Assembly (NCBI GenBank): GCA_900318115.1
Contig: ONJJ01000022.1
Span: 1 to 51,641, forward strand
DNA: 51,641 bases
DNA from: an uncultured Prevotellaceae bacterium
GTDB lineage: Bacteria > Bacteroidota > Bacteroidia > Bacteroidales > Bacteroidaceae
Direction of reading: 5' to 3'
A program made the position numbers and the translations under genes. The notes beneath the pieces are model-generated. The model was not told the origin of the DNA and ran no database searches. It worked only from the letters and a program-made list of their open reading frames with translations. Every line of letters begins with the position of its first letter. Positions within the stretch are counted from its first letter, which is position 1. Below are positions 37,830 to 46,121 of the stretch, one piece after another.

Positions 37830-39425
37830 ATGAGGCATGACATTTCTCTTTGCTTGATCATTCTATTGACCCTCACTGCCTGCTCATCTGAGCGGGCACG
37901 CTACCACATCGGCATCTCCCAATGTTCCGAGGACATCTGGCGAGATTGGCAGAATGCGGAGATGAAGCTGGAAGCAAGCCTGCACGAAGACCTGCGGATG
38001 AGTTTCACCACGGCTCACGACGACAGCCGCCGGCAAATCCAGCAAATCGACAGCCTCGTGGCCGCCGGCATAGACCTGCTCATCGTGGCCCCCAACCAGC
38101 TGCAGAATGTCACGCCCGCCATCGACAGAGCCTACGACAGCGGCATTCCAATCATCGTCTTCGAGAGGAAAACCGACTCGAGGAAGTACACCGCCTTCGT
38201 CAGCGCCGACAACTACGAGATGGGCCGACAGATGGGAGAGTACATCGCTGCCACACTCGGAAGACAAGGGAAAATACTGGAGGTGCTTGGTCTCAAAGGC
38301 AGTTCGCCGGCAGAGGAACGCCACCGAGGATTCTGCGATGCCATCAGCACCTATCCCAAGATGCAGATTGCCGCAACGCTGCAGGGCGACTGGACCGAGG
38401 AGAAGGCATACAAGGTGCTCCGCGAATACCCAGGCGATGTCTCCGAATTCGACATCGTCTTCGGACACAACGACCGCACCGCCATGGGAGCCCGCAGGGC
38501 CATAGCTGAACGCATGCCGGGCAGAAAGCTACCACTCTTCTGCGGCATCGATGGGTTGCCGGGCGAGCTGGGTGGCATCCGTCAGGTGCGCGATTCGCTG
38601 CTCACAGCATCATACATCTATCCCACGCGGGGCGACCTACTGCTGCAATTAGCACTGGACATTCTCCAAGGAAAGCCCTACCAGAAAGAGACGCTTCTCA
38701 CATCTGCCCTCGTGACTCATGAGAACGCCAATGTGCTCTACCTTGAGAGCGAGGAGGTCGTGCGACGTTCACAACGGCTGGAACGCATGCACCTGCTGGC
38801 AAACGGCTACCTCCGACAACTTTCCGTGCAACGCACAGTCACCATCCTCGCCTGTGGTGTCATTGCCTTGCTGCTCATTGTCATCGTACTTTTCTATCTC
38901 TATCACCGTGGGCAGGTGAACATCCGACGCGAGCGCGTGCTGAACAACCTATGGAATCTGAGCGTCCAACCCCAAGACACAAAGGACGCCAGTGCCACCA
39001 CAGAAGAAACAGAAAAAGTGGCAGCACAGGCATTACCGCCACATTCCCCCATCACCCCAGAGTCCACAGATTCCCCAAAGCCAGCATCCGCAACAATTCA
39101 GGAAGCCTCCTCACCCTTCATCGCCCACTTCCGCGAAGTCGTGGAGCGAAACATGGAAAACAGTGAGCTCAGCGTGGAAGACTTAGCTGCCGAAATGAAT
39201 CTCAGCCGTGTTCAACTCTACCGAAAGGTGAAAGCCATCACCGGCAGTTCACCTGTGGAACTGCTGCGCACCGCCCGCCTCAACCGGGGTCACCAACTCC
39301 TACTGACTACGGACAAGACCGTTTCCGAAGTGGCCTATGCTGTGGGATTCTCTGCTCCAGCTTACTTTACGAAATGTTTTAAGGAAGAATTTGGCATGGT
39401 ACCCGGAGAGGTCAGAAAATGCTAA
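37830..39425 (+). CDS. Membrane-bound one-component regulator: periplasmic sugar-binding domain, TM helix, AraC domain
   Basis: This is a 531-residue protein. The N-terminus is a signal with lipobox-like LTLTACSS. Residues ~25-310 are a LacI/RbsB-type periplasmic binding fold: IDSLVAAGIDLLIVAPNQ, SGIPIIVFERK, VLGLKGSSPAEERHRGF, IVFGHNDRTAMGARRA. Residues ~334-358 are one membrane helix (VTILACGVIALLLIVIVLFY). A ~75-residue Ser/Pro/Thr linker leads to an AraC domain (~441-531) with LSVEDLAAEMNLSRVQLYRK and VSEVAYAVGFSAPAYFTKCF. The sensor is like that of fructose-sensing hybrid two-component systems such as BT1754, but kinase, ATPase and receiver domains are all absent. It sits directly before a fructan locus, which it probably activates in response to fructose. 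Confidence 0.9.
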   Translation: MRHDISLCLIILLTLTACSSERARYHIGISQCSEDIWRDWQNAEMKLEASLHEDLRMSFTTAHDDSRRQIQQIDSLVAAGIDLLIVAPNQLQNVTPAIDRAYDSGIPIIVFERKTDSRKYTAFVSADNYEMGRQMGEYIAATLGRQGKILEVLGLKGSSPAEERHRGFCDAISTYPKMQIAATLQGDWTEEKAYKVLREYPGDVSEFDIVFGHNDRTAMGARRAIAERMPGRKLPLFCGIDGLPGELGGIRQVRDSLLTASYIYPTRGDLLLQLALDILQGKPYQKETLLTSALVTHENANVLYLESEEVVRRSQRLERMHLLANGYLRQLSVQRTVTILACGVIALLLIVIVLFYLYHRGQVNIRRERVLNNLWNLSVQPQDTKDASATTEETEKVAAQALPPHSPITPESTDSPKPASATIQEASSPFIAHFREVVERNMENSELSVEDLAAEMNLSRVQLYRKVKAITGSSPVELLRTARLNRGHQLLLTTDKTVSEVAYAVGFSAPAYFTKCFKEEFGMVPGEVRKC

Positions 39426-39487
39426 GACGATGAAAAGAAACTATGTCGTAGACGACTTTCGCCCTCATTTCCCGACATTTCAACCAA

Positions 39488-39554
39488 AAGAATCGTTCAT
39501 TCCTTTGCATTTATGTTGCATCGAAACAAATCTTCAAGGGGATGAACGATTCTT
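39488..39554. promoter_or_regulatory. Inverted repeat upstream of susC, candidate operator or hairpin
   Basis: AAGAATCGTTCATTCC (39488-39503) and GGGATGAACGATTCTT (39539-39554) pair over 15 of 16 positions with 35 bases between. They lie between the regulator gene and SusC, ahead of a weak -7 like box (GACTTTTG at 39581-39588). An operator for the upstream regulator or an RNA leader hairpin are both possible. Confidence 0.5.
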
Positions 39555-39633
39555 TATGCACACATTATTAGAATAATACGACTTTTGCAGCGTCAAAAAG
39601 CGTTTAATCCATTAACTAACATCTCAAAAAACA

Positions 39634-42600
39634 ATGCAAAAGCTAAGACGATTGTTGATGAGCCTCGCGCTCATTCTTGCTGGCACTACACTTTGGGCGC
39701 AGCAAGTAGACGTCCACGGCACCGTGCTCGACGACCTCGGTGAAGGCCTGCCCGGTGCCACAGTAAAGGAAAAAGCCAACTCCAACAACGGCACGCTGAC
39801 CGACATCGACGGCCACTTCACGTTGAAGGTGGAGAAGGGCGCCACGCTGGTCATCTCCTTCATGGGCTTCAACACCCAGGAGGTGGAGGCCAAGGACGGC
39901 ATGACGGTCACTATGGGCGAGAATGTCGCCCAGATGAACGAGCTCGTCGTGACAGGTTATCAGGTGCAGCGCAAGGCCGACTTGACGGGCGCTGTCTCGG
40001 TAGTCAGCGTTGATGAACTGGCCAAGCAGAACGAGAACAACCCCATCAAGGCTATGCAAGGTCGAGTGCCCGGCATGAATATCTCGGCCGATGGTAATCC
40101 CTCTGGAGCCGCCACGGTTCGTATCCGTGGTATCGGCACGCTGAACAACAACGACCCTCTCTACATCATCGACGGCGTGCCCACCAAGGCCGGTATGCAT
40201 GAGCTGAACGGCAACGACATCGAGTCGATCCAGGTGTTGAAGGATGCTGCTTCAGCTTCTATCTATGGTAGCCGTGCTGCAAACGGCGTCGTCATCATTA
40301 CCACCAAGCGCGGCAAGGAAGGCAAGGTGAAGATCGACTTCGACGCCAGCGTGGCCGTACAGACTTATGCCAACCGCATGGAGGTGCTCAATGCCAAGCA
40401 GTTCGGGCAGGTGATGTGGCAGGGCTACGTCAACGATGGTCTCGACCCCAACATGAACGGCCTCGGCTATCACTACGACTGGACCTACAACCAGCAGGGC
40501 GTGCCTGTGCTCAACGGCATCACGATGAGCAAGTACCTCGACGCCGCCGGCACCACTCCCGCTGCCGACACCGACTGGTTCGACCAGACCACGCGCACGG
40601 GCGTCGTGCAGAAATATGATGTCTCGCTGAGCAACGGTTCGGAGAAGGGCAGCAGCTTCTTCTCGCTCGGTTACTACAAGAACCTCGGCATCATCAAGGA
40701 CTCCGATTTCAGCCGCTTCTCTGCCCGCATGAACAGCGACTACAAACTCCTGAAGATTAACGATCGCGACATCATCACCGTAGGCGAGCACTTCACCGTC
40801 AACCGCACCAGCGAGGTGCAGGCTCCTGGCGGATTCCTCGAGAACGTCCTTCAGTTCAATCCCTCGCTGCCCGTCTATACTACCGATGGCAGCTTCGCAG
40901 GTCCCGTCGGCGGCTATCCCGACCGCGAAAACCCGCTGGCACGCCTTTCGCGCAATGCAGACAATCGCTACACATACTGGCGCATGTTCGGCGATGCCTT
41001 CATCAACATCAACCCCTTCAAGAACTTCAACATCAAGAGCACCTTCGGTCTCGACTACGCTCAGAAGAAGCAGCGCATCTTCACCTATCCTATCACCGAA
41101 GGCACCGTGGCCAACTCCACCAATGCTGTCGAGCCCAAGCAGGAGCACTGGACAAAGTGGATGTGGAACGCCGTGGCCAGCTACAGCTTCGAGGCTGGTA
41201 AGCACCACGTCGACGCCCTGGCAGGTGTGGAGCTGAACCGTGAGGACGACAGCTGGTTCAGCGGCAAGGCCTATGACTTCGCAGTGCTCACTCCTTCTTA
41301 TATGTGGCCCGACGCAGCCGTGGGCGAGGCCGAAGCTTACGGCGGTGCCGGCGGCTTCTCGCTCGTATCGTTCTTTGCCAAGGCCAACTACAACTTCGAC
41401 AACCGCTACCTGGCCAGCGTCACCGTCCGCCACGACGGCAGCTCGCGCTTCGGCAAGAACAATCGCTATGGTACCTTCCCCTCGTTCAGCGCAGGTTGGC
41501 GCATCAGCCAGGAGAAGTTCATGGAGAACGTAGGCTGGCTCGACGACCTGAAGCTGCGCGCCAGCTGGGGACGTACGGGTAACCAGGAGATCGACAACAT
41601 CGCACGCTACACGCTCTACGTGAGCAACTACGGCGAGGCAGGCTTCGGCGGCCAGAGCTACGGCACCAGCTACGACATCGCAGGCACCAACGGCGGCCAG
41701 CAGCTGGCCAGCGGCTTCAAGCGCAACCAGCTCGGCAACGACAACCTGAAGTGGGAAACCACCACACAGACGAACATCGGCTTCGACTTCGGTCTCCTGC
41801 GCAACGCCCTCTATGGTTCATTCGAGTGGTACTACAAGAAGACCACCGACATCCTTGTCTACATGCCCGGCATCGGCGTCATGGGCGAAGGAGCCAGCCA
41901 ATGGATCAACGCTGGCGAGATGGAGAACAAGGGTATCGAGTTCAACGTAGGTTATCGCGGCAAGGTTGGCGACTTCAGCTACGACCTCGCCGGAAACATA
42001 GGCACCTATCGCAACAAGATTACCAAGCTGCCCGAGACTCTCGCTGCCAACGGCACCTTCGGCGGCAACGGCGTCGAGAGCGTCGTAGGTCATCCCATGG
42101 GCGCACAGGTAGGCTACGTCTACGACGGCATCTTCAAGAGCCAGAACGAAATCGACGACCACGCCACCCAGAACGGAGCAGGCCTCGGACGCATCCGCTG
42201 GAAGGACCTCAACGAGGACGGTATCATCAACGAGAAGGATCAAAAGTGGATCTACTCGCCCGTGCCCGACTTCACCTGGGGCCTGAACGTCTATCTGCAG
42301 TACAAGGATTGGGACTTCACCATGTTCTGGCAGGGCGTGCAGGGCGTCGATGTCATCAGCGACCTCAAGCGCGAGACCGACCTCTGGAGCGGTCTTAACA
42401 TCTCCAACCTCAACAAAGGCCAGCGCCTGCTCGATGCCTGGAACCCCGCCAACAACGGCTCCAACATCCCCGCCATCAGCGTGATGGACAACAACAACGA
42501 GAAGCGCGTCAGCTCCTATTTCGTCGAAAACGGCAGCTTCGCCAAGCTGCGCACCGTGCAACTCGGCTACAACCTCCCTTCGAAAGCCCTCGAGCGGATC

Positions 42601-42747
42601 CACATGCAGCGTCTGCGCCTCTATCTCTCGGCTCAGAACCTCTTCACGATCAAGAGCAAGAGCTTCACGGGCGTCGATCCAGAGAACGCCAACTTTGGCT
42701 ATCCTATCCCCGTCAACGTGACCTTCGGAATCAATGTCTCACTCTAA
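39634..42747 (+). CDS. SusC-like TonB-dependent oligosaccharide transporter
   Basis: This is a 1037-residue protein with a signal peptide ending at TTLWAQ. Residues ~22-100 are the carboxypeptidase-regulatory-like domain (VHGTVLDDLGEGLPGATV, LVISFMGF). The plug follows (MNELVVTGYQVQRKADLTGA, RGIGTLNNNDPLYIIDGVP, IESIQVLKDAASASIYGSRA), then a large barrel ending NVTFGINVSL. SusC proteins import oligosaccharides with SusD as a lid. The GH32 enzymes and fructokinase downstream indicate fructan (levan or inulin) oligosaccharides. It is the first gene of the locus. Confidence 0.96.
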   Translation: MQKLRRLLMSLALILAGTTLWAQQVDVHGTVLDDLGEGLPGATVKEKANSNNGTLTDIDGHFTLKVEKGATLVISFMGFNTQEVEAKDGMTVTMGENVAQMNELVVTGYQVQRKADLTGAVSVVSVDELAKQNENNPIKAMQGRVPGMNISADGNPSGAATVRIRGIGTLNNNDPLYIIDGVPTKAGMHELNGNDIESIQVLKDAASASIYGSRAANGVVIITTKRGKEGKVKIDFDASVAVQTYANRMEVLNAKQFGQVMWQGYVNDGLDPNMNGLGYHYDWTYNQQGVPVLNGITMSKYLDAAGTTPAADTDWFDQTTRTGVVQKYDVSLSNGSEKGSSFFSLGYYKNLGIIKDSDFSRFSARMNSDYKLLKINDRDIITVGEHFTVNRTSEVQAPGGFLENVLQFNPSLPVYTTDGSFAGPVGGYPDRENPLARLSRNADNRYTYWRMFGDAFININPFKNFNIKSTFGLDYAQKKQRIFTYPITEGTVANSTNAVEPKQEHWTKWMWNAVASYSFEAGKHHVDALAGVELNREDDSWFSGKAYDFAVLTPSYMWPDAAVGEAEAYGGAGGFSLVSFFAKANYNFDNRYLASVTVRHDGSSRFGKNNRYGTFPSFSAGWRISQEKFMENVGWLDDLKLRASWGRTGNQEIDNIARYTLYVSNYGEAGFGGQSYGTSYDIAGTNGGQQLASGFKRNQLGNDNLKWETTTQTNIGFDFGLLRNALYGSFEWYYKKTTDILVYMPGIGVMGEGASQWINAGEMENKGIEFNVGYRGKVGDFSYDLAGNIGTYRNKITKLPETLAANGTFGGNGVESVVGHPMGAQVGYVYDGIFKSQNEIDDHATQNGAGLGRIRWKDLNEDGIINEKDQKWIYSPVPDFTWGLNVYLQYKDWDFTMFWQGVQGVDVISDLKRETDLWSGLNISNLNKGQRLLDAWNPANNGSNIPAISVMDNNNEKRVSSYFVENGSFAKLRTVQLGYNLPSKALERIHMQRLRLYLSAQNLFTIKSKSFTGVDPENANFGYPIPVNVTFGINVSL

Positions 42748-42798
42748 GAGAAGACGAAGCCAACGAAATCATCACATATATAATATTAAGGAATCATT

Positions 42799-44532
42799 AT
42801 GAAAGCAAATATTATAAAGAATCTCTTGCTGTGCGTAAGTTGTGGCATTGCCGCAACCTTGACCTCCTGCTCCGACTTCCTCGACGAGCATACCCCGCAG
42901 GGCACGCTCAGCGACGAGCAGGTGAAAACGCCTGAGAACGCCGAGGCCATGGTAGTCTCTGCCTATGCCATCTTCACTACCGCAGAGGACATCAACTCCT
43001 CCTTCTCCATGTGGAACTTCGACGTCCGCTCCGATGACGCCTACAAAGGCGGCAGCGGCACTAGCGACGGCGACGTCTTCCATCAGCTCGAGGTGCAGCA
43101 GGGCGTGCTGACCACCAACTGGAACATCAACGACATGTGGGTTCGCCTCTACAACAGCCTCTCGCGCGTCAACAGCGCCATCGCCCTCTTGAACGAGAGC
43201 GACTATGGAATGAAGACTCAGCGCCTGGCCGAGATGAAGTTCCTCCGTGCCTACGGACACTTCCTCCTGAAGCGCCTCTACAAGCACATCCCCTTCGTCA
43301 TCAATGAGAACCTGACCTACGACGAGTACAACACCCTCTCCAACACCACCTACACCAACGATGAGGGCTGGCAGCTCATTATCGACGACCTCATGGAAGC
43401 TTTCAACACCCTGCCCGAGACTCAGGCCGACAAAGGGCGCCCCACCAAGGCCGCCGCTGCTGCCTTCCTCGCTAAGGTCTATCTCTACAAAGCCTACCGT
43501 CAGGACGACGCTGCCACCAACCAGGTGACCAGCATCAACGAGGCCGACCTGCAGAAGGTAGTCGAGTTCACAGCCCCCGCCCTCTACGCAAACTATGGCC
43601 TCGAAGACGACTTCCACAACAACTTCCGCCCCGAGGAGGAGTATGAAAACGGCATCGAGAGCATCTGGGCCATTCAGTACTCGCGCAACGACGGCAGCAC
43701 CTACGGCAACCTCAACTGGAGCTACGGCCTCATACCGCCCAACATCCCCGGCGCTACCGACGGCGGCTGCGACTTCTACAAGCCCTCGCAGAACCTCGTC
43801 AACGCCTACCGCACTGGCAGCGACGGCCTGCCACTGCTCGACACCTACAACCAGCGCAACTACGACAAGGCCGCCGACAATGCCGACCCACGTCTGTTCC
43901 TGACCGTAGGCATCCCCGGACTCCCCTATATGTTCAACCCCGCCTACATGATGGAGGAGACCAGCATCTGGAGCCGCTCCAACGGTCTCTATGGCTACAA
44001 CGTCTCGCTCAAGCAGAACGTCGACCCCGCCCTCATCGACCAGTACCTCATCAAGGGCAGCTACTGGGCAAGCTCCATGAACCGCATCGTCTTCCGCTAT
44101 GCCGACGTACTGCTGATGCGCGCCGAGGCCGAGGCTCAGCTGGGCAACACCACCGAGGCCATCCAACTCGTCAACCAGCTCCGCACACGTGCCGCACAGA
44201 GCACACAGATGATTGCCAGCTACCCCAACCGCTACGGCGTCAAGATGTTCATCTCCAACTATCGTGGCAGCTACTCCAAGGCTGACGCCCTGCGCATCGT
44301 AAAGATGGAGCGCCGCCTGGAGATGGGCATGGAGTGCGAGCGCTTCTTCGACCTCGTACGCTGGGGCGAAGCCGCCACCGTGCTCAACAAGTACTACGCC
44401 GAGGAGATCGACAACTGCGCCATCTACACTGCAGCCCACTTCACGGCCAACCGCGACGAGTACCTGCCCATCCCCTTCGAGCAGCTCTCTGCCTCCAACG
44501 GCCACTACACCCAGAACATAGGCAACTGGTAA
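42799..44532 (+). CDS. SusD-like surface glycan-binding lipoprotein
   Basis: This is a 577-residue lipoprotein (TLTSCSDFLDEHTPQGTL), lying 51 bases after SusC. RagB/SusD features are LRAYGHFLLKRLYKHIPFV, PTKAAAAAFLAKVYLYKA, VFRYADVLLMRAEAEAQLG, and the C-terminal ERRLEMGMECERFFDLVRWG and YLPIPFEQL. It sits on the outer membrane as the lid of the SusC channel and binds the glycan. Downstream 44541-44613 is an AT-rich tandem repeat. Confidence 0.95.
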   Translation: MKANIIKNLLLCVSCGIAATLTSCSDFLDEHTPQGTLSDEQVKTPENAEAMVVSAYAIFTTAEDINSSFSMWNFDVRSDDAYKGGSGTSDGDVFHQLEVQQGVLTTNWNINDMWVRLYNSLSRVNSAIALLNESDYGMKTQRLAEMKFLRAYGHFLLKRLYKHIPFVINENLTYDEYNTLSNTTYTNDEGWQLIIDDLMEAFNTLPETQADKGRPTKAAAAAFLAKVYLYKAYRQDDAATNQVTSINEADLQKVVEFTAPALYANYGLEDDFHNNFRPEEEYENGIESIWAIQYSRNDGSTYGNLNWSYGLIPPNIPGATDGGCDFYKPSQNLVNAYRTGSDGLPLLDTYNQRNYDKAADNADPRLFLTVGIPGLPYMFNPAYMMEETSIWSRSNGLYGYNVSLKQNVDPALIDQYLIKGSYWASSMNRIVFRYADVLLMRAEAEAQLGNTTEAIQLVNQLRTRAAQSTQMIASYPNRYGVKMFISNYRGSYSKADALRIVKMERRLEMGMECERFFDLVRWGEAATVLNKYYAEEIDNCAIYTAAHFTANRDEYLPIPFEQLSASNGHYTQNIGNW

Positions 44533-44540
44533 TTTCTTTA

Positions 44541-44613
44541 ATTCATAATTATCAATTCATAATTCATAATTATCAATTCACAATTCATAATTATCAATTC
44601 ACAATTCATAATT
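44541..44613 (+). repeat. 21-bp tandem repeat between susD and the surface-binding protein gene
   Basis: ATTCATAATTATCAATTCA with CA or TA at its end repeats at 44541, 44562 and 44583, with a partial copy at 44604. The AT-rich array fills the gap and may affect mRNA stability or translation of the next gene. Confidence 0.85.
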
Positions 44614-44622
44614 GACTTCATT

Positions 44623-46035
44623 ATGAGAACCATATATAAGATTCTTCTCTTAGGTTGTGTTTGTTGCTGTATCGCAGCAACCACATTCCTCGCCGCCTGC
44701 TCCTCCGACAACGTCAGCGACCTCCGGCTCTCGGGCGACTGCCGTGTCGAGGCCCTCGCACTCGACGACTACGAAGGCAACATCGACCTTCCTTCGCGAA
44801 CCATCACCGTGCGTCTGCCCGAAGTCTATGAGACATCGGCCATGCAACTGACACGCCTCACCCTCTCCGACGGCGCCGCCTGCAACTTCCAGCAGGGCGA
44901 TCGCCTCAATATGAACGCCGCACAAGTGCTCCGCGTCAGCAACGGCGACACCTACCTCGACTGGACTCTCCGCGTGCTCCACGACGAGGCGCGCATCACC
45001 GCCTTCACCATTAACGACATCTACCAGGGCACCATCGACCAGACGGCCAAGACGATCACCGTCTACGTGCCGGCCACGGAGAACATCACCGCACTCGTGC
45101 CCACCATTGTCTACAGCCAGAACGCCACCATCACCCCCGCTTCAGGGCAGGCACAGGACTTCTCGCAGCCCGTCACCTATAAAGTGAAGAACAATTCTGC
45201 CGAAAGCACCTACACCGTCACCGTCATCGCCATCGACAAGCCCAAGGCACTCTTCGTGGGCGCAGCCCCCAGCATGAACGACCTCGATGCCGAGGCCAAG
45301 ACCGCCTGCGAGTGGATGCTCGCCAACGTGCCCGGTTCGCTCTACGCCAGCTTCGCCGACCTCGAGGCCAACGCCGTTGATATGAGCGAGTGCAAGGTCA
45401 TCTGGTGGCACTTCCATGTCGACGGAGGTGTCGACGGTCACGATGTCTTCGTGGCCAAGGCCCCCGAGGCGCTTGCTGCCAAGAACCAGCTGCGCCAGTT
45501 CTATGAGAACGGCGGCGCACTCTTCCTGACGCGCTACGCCGTCAACCTGCCCTCGTTCATCGGAGCTACGGGCGACGACGAATGGACCACGCCCAACAAC
45601 TGCTGGGGCCAGGACGAAGCTGCTGCCGAGCTCTGCGGCGGCCCCTGGACGTTCCGCATCTTCGACGGCCAGAACGCTCACCCGCTCTTCCAAGGCCTCG
45701 TCGCCGGTGACAATCCGCAGGAAGTCTATTGCACCGATGCCGGCTACCACATCACCAACTCCACCGCCCAGTACCACATCGGCACCGACTGGGGCGACTA
45801 TCCCGACTACGCCGCCTGGACCTCGCGCACGGGCGCTACCGTCCTCGGCGTGGGTGGCGACGGAGCCATTGTGGCTTGGGAATATCCCGCCCACGACGGT
45901 AAGGGAGGCATCGTCTGCATCGGCTCCGGCTGCTACGACTGGTACTCCTACACCTACGAGGCCGGCTACACCGAGAACTTCCACCGCAACATCGCCACGA
46001 TGACAAAGAACGCCCTCAATCATCTTTCAAAGTAA
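44623..46035 (+). CDS. Surface glycan-binding lipoprotein (DUF4960-like), fructan locus
   Basis: This is a 470-residue lipoprotein (TTFLAACSSDN). Two Ig-like repeats lead the protein (~30-110 and ~118-200), each ending with a DUF5018-type strand such as YTVTVIAI. The C-terminal ~270 residues form one domain with KALFVGAAPSMNDLDAEAK, IWWHFHVDGG, GGALFLTRYAV and IVAWEYPAHDGKGGIVCIGS, the type seen beside SusD in Bacteroides fructan loci (DUF4960 family, as in BT1761). Its position after SusD fits a second surface glycan-binding protein that helps capture polysaccharide. No catalytic motif is seen. Confidence 0.75.
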   Translation: MRTIYKILLLGCVCCCIAATTFLAACSSDNVSDLRLSGDCRVEALALDDYEGNIDLPSRTITVRLPEVYETSAMQLTRLTLSDGAACNFQQGDRLNMNAAQVLRVSNGDTYLDWTLRVLHDEARITAFTINDIYQGTIDQTAKTITVYVPATENITALVPTIVYSQNATITPASGQAQDFSQPVTYKVKNNSAESTYTVTVIAIDKPKALFVGAAPSMNDLDAEAKTACEWMLANVPGSLYASFADLEANAVDMSECKVIWWHFHVDGGVDGHDVFVAKAPEALAAKNQLRQFYENGGALFLTRYAVNLPSFIGATGDDEWTTPNNCWGQDEAAAELCGGPWTFRIFDGQNAHPLFQGLVAGDNPQEVYCTDAGYHITNSTAQYHIGTDWGDYPDYAAWTSRTGATVLGVGGDGAIVAWEYPAHDGKGGIVCIGSGCYDWYSYTYEAGYTENFHRNIATMTKNALNHLSK

Positions 46036-46049
46036 CCCGCAGCCGCCGT

Positions 46050-46075
46050 GCCCCTCCCCTGGCAAGGGAAGGGGC
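46050..46075. other. REP-like GC hairpin between two fructan-locus genes
   Basis: GCCCCTCCCCT (46050-46060) pairs with AGGGAAGGGGC (46065-46075) around GGCA, with one mismatch. No T-run follows. It may trim or stabilise the polycistronic mRNA. Confidence 0.5.
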
Positions 46076-46121
46076 GCCGGCAGGGTGAATCAAGTAGAAC
46101 TTCAACAATAAGAACACAGCA

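Noticed and set aside
37830-39425. Classification of the regulator as a hybrid two-component system
   Set aside because: There is no His-kinase H box, ATPase N/G boxes or receiver Asp pocket in the ~75-residue linker between the membrane helix and the AraC domain.
42772-44505. Long minus-strand open frame opposite the SusD gene, almost the same length
   Set aside because: It is a by-product of GC-rich codon use. The plus strand has clear SusD motifs and a lipoprotein signal, and the minus translation has no recognisable domain.
44541-44613. Possible replication origin iterons
   Set aside because: The AT-rich 21-bp repeats lie within an operon and no replication gene is near.
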